This document shows, in pieces, positions 31,634 through 40,700 of a stretch of DNA of 56,309 nt. Both the position numbers and the translations under genes were made by a program. Numbering within the stretch: position 1 is the first letter of the stretch; every line of letters starts with the position of its first letter. Source of the DNA: Bacteroidales bacterium (GTDB taxonomy: Bacteria > Bacteroidota > Bacteroidia > Bacteroidales > P3); assembly GCA_031256055.1 (NCBI GenBank), contig JAIRRI010000134.1, positions 1 to 56,309 of the forward strand, written 5' to 3'. The notes under the pieces were generated by a model. The model was not told the origin of the DNA, made no database searches, and was given only the letters and a program-made list of their open reading frames with translations.

Positions 31634-33039
31634 TGATTCCCAAAAAATTCCATGCTGCGCTTTATGTCGGAATAGATTTTATTTCGGCGGCTTTGGCGTG
31701 GCTGCTTTTTTTTATTCATCGGAAATCCTTAGAAGTAGGGAGTTTTAGCGATGCGTTCAATGTTGTGTGGAGCGATGGTCGTTTGTATCAAGGCTTGGTG
31801 ATCGTTCCGTTGGGCTGGCTGTTGTTGTATTCTGCATACGGTTATTATCGACGAATATTCACCAAAACACTGTTTTCGGATGTTGTAAAAACGCTAAATC
31901 ATTCGATTGGCGGAGTGATTGTGTTGTTTTTCATTGTGATTTTGGATGATTATGTGGAGAGCTACGATTGGTATTATCACTATGTTTTTGTGTTATTCAT
32001 CCTCCATTTTGGATTTACGCTGTTTGGGCGTATGTTGCATACGTATTTAATTCGTAGAGCCATTCGAAAAGGCAAAATTTTATTCAATACAATTTTGATT
32101 GGAAATGGAACTAATGCACAAAAAATTTATGCCGAACTTCAAAATCAAACTCGCTCGGATGGCTACAATATCTTAGGTTACGTGCGATGTGGAACAAATG
32201 ACTTGATGGTTGGAATGCCCTGTTTTGGTGAAGTAAACGATCTCGAAACTATTGTTAAATCCAATCAAATTGAAGACGTAATTATCGCGTTGAATGATGA
32301 TGAAACAAGCGCCATTAGCGGTATTTTGTCGAATTTGGTTTCGTGCAAAGTATCCATTCACATCTCTCCGAATTTAGAGCCGTTTTTACATAAAAAAGTA
32401 ACTTCGTTTTTGCATACCACACTGTTGTTGTTGAACGATGACCCATTGCCGGCTTGGCAAAGTTTTTTCAAGCGTGCTGCGGATATTGTATTAAGTTTTC
32501 TGTTTGGTGTTTTGCTGATACCTTTGATTTTAGTGGTGATTTGGAAAGTCAAACGCAGTTCGAAAGGGTCTGTTTTTTATAAACAGGAACGCATCGGACT
32601 CTATGAAAAACCGTTTTTGATGTATAAATTTCGCTCCATGTATCAAAATGCGGAAACACCAAATCAGCCCATGCTTTCAAGCGAAACAGACGAGCGCGTA
32701 ACGCCTTTCGGACGGTTTATGCGCAAATATCGAATCGACGAACTTCCGCAACTTTGGAATGTTTTAAAAGGCGATATGAGCCTCGTAGGACCACGTCCGG
32801 AGCGACAATACTTCATTGACCAAATTGTGAAAATATCGCCACAATACAAACTTTTGCTTCGTGTAAAACCCGGTATCACATCGTGGGGCGAAGTCAAATA
32901 CGGCTACGCTTCGTCGGTAGATCAAATGATTGAACGTATGGCGTTTGATTTGCAATACATCGACAACATGTCGCTGTCGAATGATTTGAAAATTTTGATA
33001 TATACCGTGGCGACTGTATTGCGAGGGGAAGGAAAATAA
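31633..33039 (+). CDS. Polyprenyl glycosylphosphotransferase (WcaJ/PssY-like)
   Basis: 468 aa. Five membrane helices at the N-terminus (~1-140), a CoA-binding-like domain (~145-260; ILIGNGTNAQKIYAEL) and a C-terminal bacterial sugar transferase domain (~275-468). The latter shows KRAADIVLSFLFGVLL, GSVFYKQERIGLYEKPFLMYKFRSM, FGRFMRKYRIDELPQLWNVL, GDMSLVGPRPE and VKPGITSW. It transfers a hexose-1-phosphate onto undecaprenyl phosphate to start exopolysaccharide or O-antigen synthesis. The ATG shares a base with the previous stop codon. Confidence 0.93.
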   Translation: MIPKKFHAALYVGIDFISAALAWLLFFIHRKSLEVGSFSDAFNVVWSDGRLYQGLVIVPLGWLLLYSAYGYYRRIFTKTLFSDVVKTLNHSIGGVIVLFFIVILDDYVESYDWYYHYVFVLFILHFGFTLFGRMLHTYLIRRAIRKGKILFNTILIGNGTNAQKIYAELQNQTRSDGYNILGYVRCGTNDLMVGMPCFGEVNDLETIVKSNQIEDVIIALNDDETSAISGILSNLVSCKVSIHISPNLEPFLHKKVTSFLHTTLLLLNDDPLPAWQSFFKRAADIVLSFLFGVLLIPLILVVIWKVKRSSKGSVFYKQERIGLYEKPFLMYKFRSMYQNAETPNQPMLSSETDERVTPFGRFMRKYRIDELPQLWNVLKGDMSLVGPRPERQYFIDQIVKISPQYKLLLRVKPGITSWGEVKYGYASSVDQMIERMAFDLQYIDNMSLSNDLKILIYTVATVLRGEGK

Positions 33040-33047
33040 TGTTGACC

Positions 33048-33104
33048 GTAGGGGCGGGGTTCGCCCGCCCTGTTTATTATCAAGGGCGCGCAAACTGCGC
33101 CCCC
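33048..33104. repeat. Double palindromic repeat, family B
   Basis: gtaggggcgggg...cgcccgccc followed by aagggcgcgcaaactgcgccccc. It fills the gap between two converging genes and could form a bidirectional terminator-like hairpin. Confidence 0.75.
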
Positions 33105-33108
33105 ACAT

Positions 33109-34299
33109 TTATCCCCCAAAATAATCCTTAACCCTGTCAAAAAACCCTTTATTGTTTTTGGCATTTTTCGGATTAGGCTTGAAATTCGGCGAATTGCGGA
33201 GTTTTTCCAACAATTCTTTTTCTTCTTTGGTTACGTTTTGAGGTGTCCAGATATTCACACAAACAATCAAATCGCCTGTGCCGTAGCCATTCATTGAAGG
33301 TAGACCTTTTCCGCGCAGGCGTAGGAGTTTGCCCGATTGTGTGCCGGCATCAATTTTTAGGCGCACTTTGCCGTCAAGCGTAGGAACTTCAACCGATTCG
33401 CCTAAAGCAGCTTCGGTGATACTCACAAATTGATTATAGTGCAAATTATTTTGAGCACGCTCAAACAATGGATGTTCGAGTTCTTCAATCAATACAATCA
33501 AATCGCCGTTTACACCGCCATGAATAGCCGCATTGCCTTTGCCCGGCATGGAAAGTTGCATGCCGTTTTCAACACCTGCAGGAATACGAATGGTGATAAT
33601 TTCCTCGCCTTCAATCACACCATGACCGTTGCATTTCTTACATTTTTGCGTGATTGTGCGACCTTCGCCATGACAAGTTGGACAAGCCGATGTTTGCTGC
33701 ATTTGCCCGATAATCGTATTGGTAACGCGGGTTACGTGTCCCGAACCTTTACAGGTTTCGCAGGTTTTATAAGCATCTTTTGTGGCTGCACCCGTTCCGC
33801 TGCATTCGCTACAAGCAATTTTTTTGTGAACTTTGATTTTTTTCTCAACGCCTTTGGCAATTTCTTCTAATGTGAGTTTGACACGCACACGCAAGTCTGT
33901 TCCGCGATTGACACGCCTGCGTTGTTGACGTTGACCACCTCCAAATCCGCTTGTAAAACTGTGAAAATGCCCGTCACCAAATTGTCCACCAAACGCGCTT
34001 CCGAAGATATCTCCGAAATGTGAAAAAATATCATTCATATCCATGCCACCCGGTCCATAACCAGCATTGGCGCCCATTCCGGCGTGACCAAATTGATCGT
34101 ATTTCGCTTTCTTTTCGGGAGTCGAAAGTACATCATAAGCCTCTGCTGCTTCCTTGAATTTCTCTTCTGCCGCTTTATCATTGGGATTGCGGTCGGGGTG
34201 GTATTGCAGTGCCAACTTCCGATAAGCTTTTTTCATCTCATCGGGAGTGGCGGTTTTGTTTACACCTAAAACTTCGTAATAATCTCGTTTGTTTGCCAT
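33109..34299 (-). CDS. dnaJ: Chaperone DnaJ
   Basis: 396 aa from the ATG at 34299 ([15 protein letters not shown]); the longer frame enters a repeat and is rejected. J domain with the HPD motif (YHPDRNPND), Gly/Phe-rich region (~75-125), four zinc-finger repeats [24 protein letters not shown] and CKKCNGHG, then the C-terminal peptide-binding domains. It stimulates DnaK's ATPase. It is 82 nt downstream of grpE, with a double palindromic repeat between. dnaK is not in this window. Confidence 0.97.
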   Translation of the reverse strand: MANKRDYYEVLGVNKTATPDEMKKAYRKLALQYHPDRNPNDKAAEEKFKEAAEAYDVLSTPEKKAKYDQFGHAGMGANAGYGPGGMDMNDIFSHFGDIFGSAFGGQFGDGHFHSFTSGFGGGQRQQRRRVNRGTDLRVRVKLTLEEIAKGVEKKIKVHKKIACSECSGTGAATKDAYKTCETCKGSGHVTRVTNTIIGQMQQTSACPTCHGEGRTITQKCKKCNGHGVIEGEEIITIRIPAGVENGMQLSMPGKGNAAIHGGVNGDLIVLIEELEHPLFERAQNNLHYNQFVSITEAALGESVEVPTLDGKVRLKIDAGTQSGKLLRLRGKGLPSMNGYGTGDLIVCVNIWTPQNVTKEEKELLEKLRNSPNFKPNPKNAKNNKGFFDRVKDYFGG

Positions 34300-34311
34300 T
34301 TTTTTCCTGTT

Positions 34312-34371
34312 GTTGGGGCGAACCCACGTGTTCGCCCATGTTAGCGGGGCACACACGTGGGTGTGCCCCTA
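34312..34371. repeat. Double palindromic repeat, family B, between grpE and dnaJ
   Basis: ttggggcgaacccacgtgttcgccc followed by ggggcacacacgtgggtgtgcccc. It is in the grpE-dnaJ intercistronic space, where it could attenuate transcription or stabilise the upstream mRNA. Confidence 0.85.
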
Positions 34372-34381
34372 CGGTGTGTTT

Positions 34382-34927
34382 TTAATTTCCGACGATAACT
34401 TTTGCATGGCGGATTACCTTATCGTTTAGGTAATATCCACGCTGAACTTCGTCAATGATCAATCCTTTCTGTGTTTCGTCATTGGTCGGAGTTTGAGCGA
34501 TAGCGTCGTGAAGGTCTGCATCAAATGCAACGCCTTTAGTATCCATAGCTTTCAAACCTTGTGCTTCGAGAGTTGTTTTTAATTTGCCATAAATTAACTC
34601 AACGCCAGATTTTGTAGATTCATCCGAAATAGCGGGTATTGCACGGTCGAAATCGTCCAAAATTGGCAAAAGTGACAAAATTACAGATTCCGAAGCTGAT
34701 TTTATCAACTCCAAACGTTCTTTTTGACTGCGTTTTCGGAAATTGTCGAAGTCCGAATACAGTCGTAAATACTTGTCATGTGCCTCTTTCAAATCGGTGG
34801 TAAGTTGGTCAAAAGGGTCTATCTTTTCAGTCTGTTCAGCAAATTCGGAAGTCTCAGAAATTTCCGAACTATCGAACGACAGCATTTCGTCTTGTTCTGT
34901 GTGTGAGGTTTCGTTGGGTTCGCTCAT
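34382..34927 (-). CDS. grpE: Nucleotide exchange factor GrpE
   Basis: 181 aa from the ATG at 34927 (MSEPNETSHTEQD). The upstream in-frame ATG at 34996 would add a sequence unlike GrpE. An acidic N-terminal arm (residues ~1-45) precedes the long coiled coil (LTTDLKEAHDKYLRLYSDFDNFRKRSQKE) and the C-terminal beta domain (VAFDADLHDAIAQTPTN, VQRGYYLNDKVIRHAKVIV). It releases ADP from DnaK. It is first in the grpE-dnaJ operon, a heat-shock arrangement, and a 15-bp palindrome lies 55 nt upstream of the start codon. Confidence 0.96.
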   Translation of the reverse strand: MSEPNETSHTEQDEMLSFDSSEISETSEFAEQTEKIDPFDQLTTDLKEAHDKYLRLYSDFDNFRKRSQKERLELIKSASESVILSLLPILDDFDRAIPAISDESTKSGVELIYGKLKTTLEAQGLKAMDTKGVAFDADLHDAIAQTPTNDETQKGLIIDEVQRGYYLNDKVIRHAKVIVGN

Positions 34928-34981
34928 AGGTCTCTCTTTTTTGTAAAATAAGACCGCAAAAACCTTGCCAAATCCCAAAAA

Positions 34982-34996
34982 ATGCCATTTTGGCAT
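34982..34996. promoter_or_regulatory. 15-bp palindrome upstream of grpE-dnaJ (candidate operator)
   Basis: atgcca-ttt-tggcat is a perfect inverted repeat with 6-bp arms, 55 nt upstream of the grpE ATG. It is unrelated to the genome's repeat families and does not match the CIRCE element. Being a possible heat-shock operator is inference. Confidence 0.4.
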
Positions 34997-35046
34997 AAAA
35001 AATTCAATATCTTTACAAAAAAATCACAACAAATTTACAATTTCTT

Positions 35047-35076
35047 TTTGTATTTCAAATTATTTTCGTATCTTTG
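35047..35076 (+). promoter_or_regulatory. Promoter of the Ig-repeat lipoprotein gene
   Basis: TTTG (35047-35050), 18 nt, TATCTTTG (35069-35076). The start codon is 76 nt downstream, an unusually long leader for this window. Confidence 0.75.
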
Positions 35077-35152
35077 CGGATTATTATAATCCAAAAACAA
35101 AATAATCTAAAACAAAAGTCCGATATAAGGAGCGGACGTAAAACAAAAAAAC

Positions 35153-36616
35153 ATGAAAAAATTGATGATTCTAATGATGTCTCTTGCAGTGGTTTTCTCT
35201 GCGTGTAAGGACAAAAATGGAGACAAAGTAGAAATTCCCGGAAAAGCTACAATTGCTTATTCTTCTATTGGCGAGTGTTCAGATCAAACTGCCACATTGA
35301 CGGCCACTGCCACTAATGATCCGACTTCATTTAGATGGAGAAAAGGAGAAACCCTTATTGAAGGCGAAACAGGCTCTACTCTTACTGTAATTGAAAATGG
35401 CACTTACTATGCAGCAGCTGTTAATTCTGCAGGTCAAGGTGAGTGGAGTAATCCAAGAGCAGTAACTGTTGGAGTTGTGGGTGATGCTACAATCACCGGC
35501 CTTTCGGCTAATGACTGTCCGGGCAACGATGTTACGTTGACGGTTAGTGCTACTTGCGCTACTTCATTTAGATGGAGAAAAGGAGAAACCCTTATTGAAG
35601 GCGAAACAGGTTCTACTCTTGTTGTAACCGAAAGCGGTACTTACTATGCTGTAGGTGTTAATGACAAAGGCGAAGGTATGTGGAGTGCTGCAAAAACTGT
35701 AACTATTAATACGTGTGAACCTCCTGCAACACCGACTATTAGCGGTTTAGATGCTAATACTTGCCCAACAAAAACCGTTACTTTAACAGCCACCATCACT
35801 CCGACGCCGTCTCCTGCTGCTACATTACAGTGGAAAAAAGATGGTACAGTAATTGCAGGTCAAACTGCTGCAACTCTTGTTGTGAGCGCGAGCGGAAGCT
35901 ATACTGTAGTAGTAACTAATTCGATGGGAAGCGCAGAGAGTGCGCCTAAAGTTGTAACTATTGAACCTTGCCCAGAACCTGATTTGGAAATGGAAGGAAA
36001 CTTCGACGTAACGTCATGGGACTATTTCGGCAACCCAAGAGAACTAATCAATTGGAATCTGGAAATCACTCAAGTTGGTGACAAATGGATTTTCGGAGAT
36101 GAAGATTTGCCTATTGAGGTGAAAATGGATGAAGATGGTGATTACTATGTAGAATCGTTTAGTGCTACAACAGCTAACCTTACTTCACATCTAACAGAAG
36201 AACAACTAGAAAATGGCATGACCGCTTTTTGGCAAGTTGCAGGTGGTTATGTAACGCGCACAGGTACTTCAAATAATATCTATTCCATTAATGCACCATT
36301 CAGACTTTTCTTTGAAACTTCAGAAGATGGTACTTCATGGAAATTGCCATATCAATTGTCGTTTAACGATGGAGCTATAACCTTAATTATGGGAGTGGGT
36401 ACTTTGGTAACACTTGCTGAAGGTAGCCCCTATATCCCAACAGGTGGTCAACCGGGTAACTATTGGAGAGATTTCCAAGGTGAAATGGTTATGACACCGC
36501 AAGGGAAAAAAGGAACTTCTAAAAAGTTTATCCCAAATCCGAAAAATCAAAATTTGGATGCAAGTATGTTGCAACTTATTGACGCAAAACCATTGCCAGA
36601 CAGAACTAAAAAATAA
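35153..36616 (+). CDS. Lipoprotein with Ig-like repeats
   Basis: 487 aa. Lipobox VFSAC (C20), so it is probably an outer-membrane surface lipoprotein. Three Ig-like domains of about 80 residues follow (residues ~30-105, 108-184, 190-272), each built on a tryptophan-centred FRWRKGETLIEG or LQWKKDGTVIAG strand and a SGTYYAVGVN-type strand. Repeats 1 and 2 are nearly identical over ~22 residues. The C-terminal ~210 residues (from DLEMEGNFDVTSWDYFG) are a separate beta-rich region without a family I recognise. The low-complexity Ig domains suit a surface adhesin or spacer. Monocistronic, with its own promoter and a terminator. Confidence 0.88.
   Translation: MKKLMILMMSLAVVFSACKDKNGDKVEIPGKATIAYSSIGECSDQTATLTATATNDPTSFRWRKGETLIEGETGSTLTVIENGTYYAAAVNSAGQGEWSNPRAVTVGVVGDATITGLSANDCPGNDVTLTVSATCATSFRWRKGETLIEGETGSTLVVTESGTYYAVGVNDKGEGMWSAAKTVTINTCEPPATPTISGLDANTCPTKTVTLTATITPTPSPAATLQWKKDGTVIAGQTAATLVVSASGSYTVVVTNSMGSAESAPKVVTIEPCPEPDLEMEGNFDVTSWDYFGNPRELINWNLEITQVGDKWIFGDEDLPIEVKMDEDGDYYVESFSATTANLTSHLTEEQLENGMTAFWQVAGGYVTRTGTSNNIYSINAPFRLFFETSEDGTSWKLPYQLSFNDGAITLIMGVGTLVTLAEGSPYIPTGGQPGNYWRDFQGEMVMTPQGKKGTSKKFIPNPKNQNLDASMLQLIDAKPLPDRTKK
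35324..35627 (+). repeat. Intragenic direct duplication in the Ig-repeat lipoprotein gene
   Basis: A ~67-bp stretch at 35324-35390 recurs almost unchanged at 35561-35627, offset by 237 bp (79 codons, one Ig domain). The high nucleotide identity suggests a recent duplication or gene conversion between domains. Confidence 0.85.
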
Positions 36617-36634
36617 GTTTGTTCTTTTATAAAG

Positions 36635-36672
36635 AAAACGAGACCATCCGAAAAAGACGGTCTCGTTTTTTT
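36635..36672 (+). terminator. Rho-independent terminator after the Ig-repeat lipoprotein
   Basis: acgagaccatc and gacggtctcgt form a stem with one mismatch around a cgaaaaa loop, followed by eight T residues. It ends the gene at 36616 and precedes dus. Confidence 0.85.
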
Positions 36673-36696
36673 TCCTTTGTATTCTAAAACCAAATT

Positions 36697-37704
36697 ATGC
36701 AATTTAAAACCGATGTTCTTCGTTCTAATTTCCCATTGTGGCTTTCGCCAATGGAAGATGTGACCAATCCGCCGTTTCGTCGAATTTGCAAGCGGTTTGG
36801 TGCAGATGTTTTGGTAACGGAATTTGTGCCGACGGATGCAATTATTCGTAATGTGAAAACGAGTTTGTTAAAATTCCAATTCTCGGAAAGCGAACGTCCG
36901 CTTGCAATTCAGATTTACGGACATTTGGAAGACGCAATGATTGAGGGTGCAAAAATGGCAGCAGAAGCCAAGCCCGATTTTATTGACATCAATTGGGGTT
37001 GTCCGGTGAAAAAAATCGCTAATCGTGGCGCTGGTTCCGGAATTTTCAGAAACATTCCGAAAATGATTCGAATTACCGAAGGTATCGTGAAAGCAGTGAA
37101 CTTGCCCGTTACTGTGAAAACCCGCTTGGGTTGGGACGAAAATTCCAAAGTCATAGTTGATGTTGCCGAACGTCTGCAAGACACGGGTATTATGGGTTTG
37201 AGCATTCACGGACGAACACGTTGTCAACTCTACACCGACGAAGCCGATTGGACATTGATTGGTGAAGTGAAAAACAATCCGCGCATGCACATCCCGATTT
37301 TCGGAAACGGCGATGTGAAAACACCTGAACGTGCATTGGAAGTGAAAAACAAATATGGTGTAGACGGCATTTTAATCGGTCGCGCAACCATCGGAAATCC
37401 TTGGATTTTTTCAGAAATCAAACATTTTTTCAAAACCGGTGAACATCTTCTGCCACCTTCAATCGATGAACGTGTGAATGTTTGTCGTGAACATCTTTTA
37501 GCTTGTATCGAATGGAAAGGGGAGAGCAAAGCCATCGGGGAAATGCGCAAGCATTATAGCACCTATTTCAGAGCTATTCCGCATTTCAAACCTTTGCGGA
37601 TAGAACTTTTGCAAGCCAAAGAATTGGATCATATTTTGGACCTTTTTGAAAAAATCCGAATGTTTAACAGCGCTGGTGCGGATTTGCAATCCGTGCCGAT
37701 GTAA
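36697..37704 (+). CDS. dusB: tRNA-dihydrouridine synthase, DusB/Nifr3 type
   Basis: 335 aa. FMN-dependent reduction of uridines in the tRNA D-loop. Motifs: FPLWLSPMEDVTNPPFRR at the N-terminus, IDINWGCPVKKIANRGAGS (catalytic Cys), VTVKTRLGWDENSK, GLSIHGRTRCQLY and GDVKTPERALEV with the FMN-phosphate loop VDGILIGRATIGNPWIF. The last ten residues (SAGADLQSVPM) are encoded by a palindromic repeat that also gives the stop codon, so the original C-terminus has been replaced or extended. Confidence 0.94.
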   Translation: MQFKTDVLRSNFPLWLSPMEDVTNPPFRRICKRFGADVLVTEFVPTDAIIRNVKTSLLKFQFSESERPLAIQIYGHLEDAMIEGAKMAAEAKPDFIDINWGCPVKKIANRGAGSGIFRNIPKMIRITEGIVKAVNLPVTVKTRLGWDENSKVIVDVAERLQDTGIMGLSIHGRTRCQLYTDEADWTLIGEVKNNPRMHIPIFGNGDVKTPERALEVKNKYGVDGILIGRATIGNPWIFSEIKHFFKTGEHLLPPSIDERVNVCREHLLACIEWKGESKAIGEMRKHYSTYFRAIPHFKPLRIELLQAKELDHILDLFEKIRMFNSAGADLQSVPM

Positions 37705-37731
37705 CACTTGGTACCGATTACAAATCGGTAG
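37670..37731. repeat. Palindromic repeat, family A, at the 3' end of dusB
   Basis: gctggtgcggatttgcaatccgtgcc, then accgattacaaatcggta as a second small palindrome. The unit is the reverse orientation of the copies inside uvrD and the sigma gene, and here is read as AGADLQSVP. Confidence 0.9.
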
Positions 37732-37735
37732 CCCT

Positions 37736-37764
37736 CAGTGTTTCTTTGTGTCCTCTGTGGTTAA
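37736..37764. repeat. Repeat, family F (ttaaccacagaggacaca type)
   Basis: Reverse complement reads ttaaccacagaggacacaaag and matches the copy at 47464-47491. It lies between the converging dusB and mfd genes. Confidence 0.8.
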
Positions 37765-37779
37765 ATCCTCTTTGATTAG

Positions 37780-40700
37780 TTATGATTTTATTTTTTCAAG
37801 TATCGCACAAACGTCCGAAATACGTTTGATATTTGGAAAAGAAATTGTTAACTTTTCATTAATTTCTTTAAATTCGCAGCTTTTAGGATTATTTTTTACA
37901 AACTCTAAAACCTTCTCAAACGTTGGTGATTGATAGAATGTAGAATTTTGGTCGGTGATAAATGTTCCGATAAATTTTTGGCGTTTCAAAACGGCTTTTT
38001 CCAAACCGATTTGTTTGGCTAATCGGCGCATTTTAATAGTTTCGAGCAATTCTTCGGTTTGTGGAGGAAGTTTTCCGAAACGATCTTGCAGTTGTTGTCT
38101 GAATTTTTCAAGTTCGTCGTCAGTTTCCAAAGCGTTCAAATGCTTGTAAAGACTAAGCCTTTCGGCAACACTATTCACATAAGTGTCGGGCAAAAGCAGT
38201 TCCAAATCGGTTTCAATCGTACAATCTTTGGAGGCTAAAACTTCGGGTTTTTCGTCGGTTTGATAAAGGTCTTTGAATTCGGTTTCTTTCAATTCTTGAA
38301 TGGCCTCGTCTAAAATTTTGTGATAGGTGTCGAAGCCGATATCGCTAATAAAACCGCTTTGTTCGGCGCCTAACACATTGCCCGCACCGCGAATATCCAA
38401 ATCACGCATGGCGATATTAAAACCGCTTCCGATTTCCGAAAATTCTTCAATTGCACGCAAGCGTTTTTTCGCTTCATCGCTGAGCATATAAGATGGTGGC
38501 GAAATCAAATAGCAAAATGATTTTTTGTTCGAACGTCCCACTCTTCCGCGTAATTGGTGCAGTTCGCTCAAACCGTAAGCCTGTGCTTCGTTGATGATAA
38601 TGGTGTTCGCATTCGGAATATCCAAGCCGTTTTCAACGATTTTTGTGGCGACTAAAACATCCAATTCGCCGTCGATAAATTTCATCATCACATCTTCGAG
38701 TTTGTCGCCGTCCATTTGTCCGTGACCCACACCAATGCGAGCATCCGGGACTAAACGCTGCACCAAACCTGCAATATCCATAATGTTTTGCACGCGACTG
38801 TGTACGAAAAAAACTTGCCCACCACGACTCAATTCGCGAATGATGGCATCGCGAATAATTTCCTCGTCGAACACGTGAATTTCGGTGTGAACTGGAAAAC
38901 GATTGGGCGGTGGTGTACTGATAATCGACATATCTCTTGCACCCATCAATGAGAACTGTAACGTGCGCGGAATGGGCGTTGCAGAAAGTGCGAGCGTGTC
39001 CACATTAACTTTCATCGCTTTCAATTTTTCTTTCATCGCCACGCCGAATTTTTGTTCTTCGTCGATAATCAACAAGCCCAAATCCTTGAATTCAACGTCT
39101 TTTCCCGTGAGGCGGTGCGTGCCGATTAAAATATCAACTTGTCCGTTTTTCAGTTCTTTTAGAATGCGTGTTTTTTCTTTCGTAGAGCGAAAACGTGAAA
39201 TATATTCCACTTTGCACGGCATATCTTTCAAACGTTCGGTAAATGTTTTGAAGTGTTGAAACGCTAAAATCGTTGTTGGCACTAAAACTGCCACTTGCTT
39301 GCCGTCTGTAATGGCTTTGAATGCCGCACGAATCGCGACTTCCGTTTTTCCAAAACCCACGTCGCCACAAATCAATCTATCCATTGGCGATGTAAATTCC
39401 ATATCGTTTTTCACATCTTGTGTGGCTTTGAGTTGATCGGGTGTGTCTTCGTAAAAAAACGAGGCTTCCAACTCATTTTGTAAAAACGAATCTTCGCTGA
39501 ATGCAAAACCCTTTGCGGCTTTCCGCTGTGCGTAAAGTTTGATTAAATCTTTCGCAATATCTTTGACACGCTGTTTGGCTTTGTGTTTCAAAGCACTCCA
39601 CGTGCTTGAACCCAAACGTGTCAAAGTTGGCTCTGCGCCGTCTTTTCCGCTGTATCGCGAAATTTTATGCAACGCGTGAATGCTGATAAACAGCACATCG
39701 TTATCTTTATAAACCAAGCGAATGGTTTCTTGTTGATGCCCGCCAACCTCAGTCTTTTCAAGCCCTCCGAAACGTCCGATGCCGTGATCGATGTGTGTAA
39801 CGTAATCACCTGGTTTCAAATCATACAATTCTTTAAGCGTGATGGTTTCTTTGTTTTGAATTTGGCGATGCGTTGTAAAACGGTGATAACGCTCGAAAAT
39901 TTGATGATCGGTAAAGCACGCAATTTTTTGTTGATGATCAATAAAACCCTCGTGAATGGAAATTTTTAGAGGGACGAAACGCACTTGTCTGTCAGCGTTT
40001 CCCATCTCAAAAAACACTCGTTCCAAGCGTTGAATTTGTTTGGGATTATCCGACAAAATCAAGTTGGTATAACCGTTATCGGAGTGGTCTAACAGCGTAT
40101 TCACCAACAACTCGAATTGCTTGTTGAATGCGGGTTGCGGACGAAAATCGAAAACAATATTTTCATCGTGATTGAAATAATTTGTCAGACCAAATTCTAC
40201 GATAGAAAACGATTTTATATCTTGCAAAAATTCCTCACCGGAGCAAAATAATTCTTGTGGTTTGGCTCTTGAAACAAGCGATTCCAAAGATTGATAAGCC
40301 AATGTTGCTTTATCCAGCGAGCGGTTCAAAACAACTTGGCAAGATTCAACATCATCTATCCAAATAGCTGTATCTTTCGGAAAATGCGAAAAAATCGACG
40401 TTCGTTCGGTAATAGATTCTTGCATTTGAATGTTTGGTAAAATCGTAATTTTTTTGTAACGCTGTTTAGATAGCTGAGATACCGCGTCAAAACTGCGAAT
40501 AGACTCAATTTCGTCGCCAAAAAATTCCATACGATACGGATCATCGCTTGCAAATGAAAATACATCTAAAATTCCTCCACGAACAGCATATTGTCCGGGT
40601 TCAAGCACAAAATCCACGCGTTCGAAATGATAATTCATCAACAAATCAATCACAACATCCATCGAAACGGCTTCGTTCACTTGTAATTTGATAGTATTTT

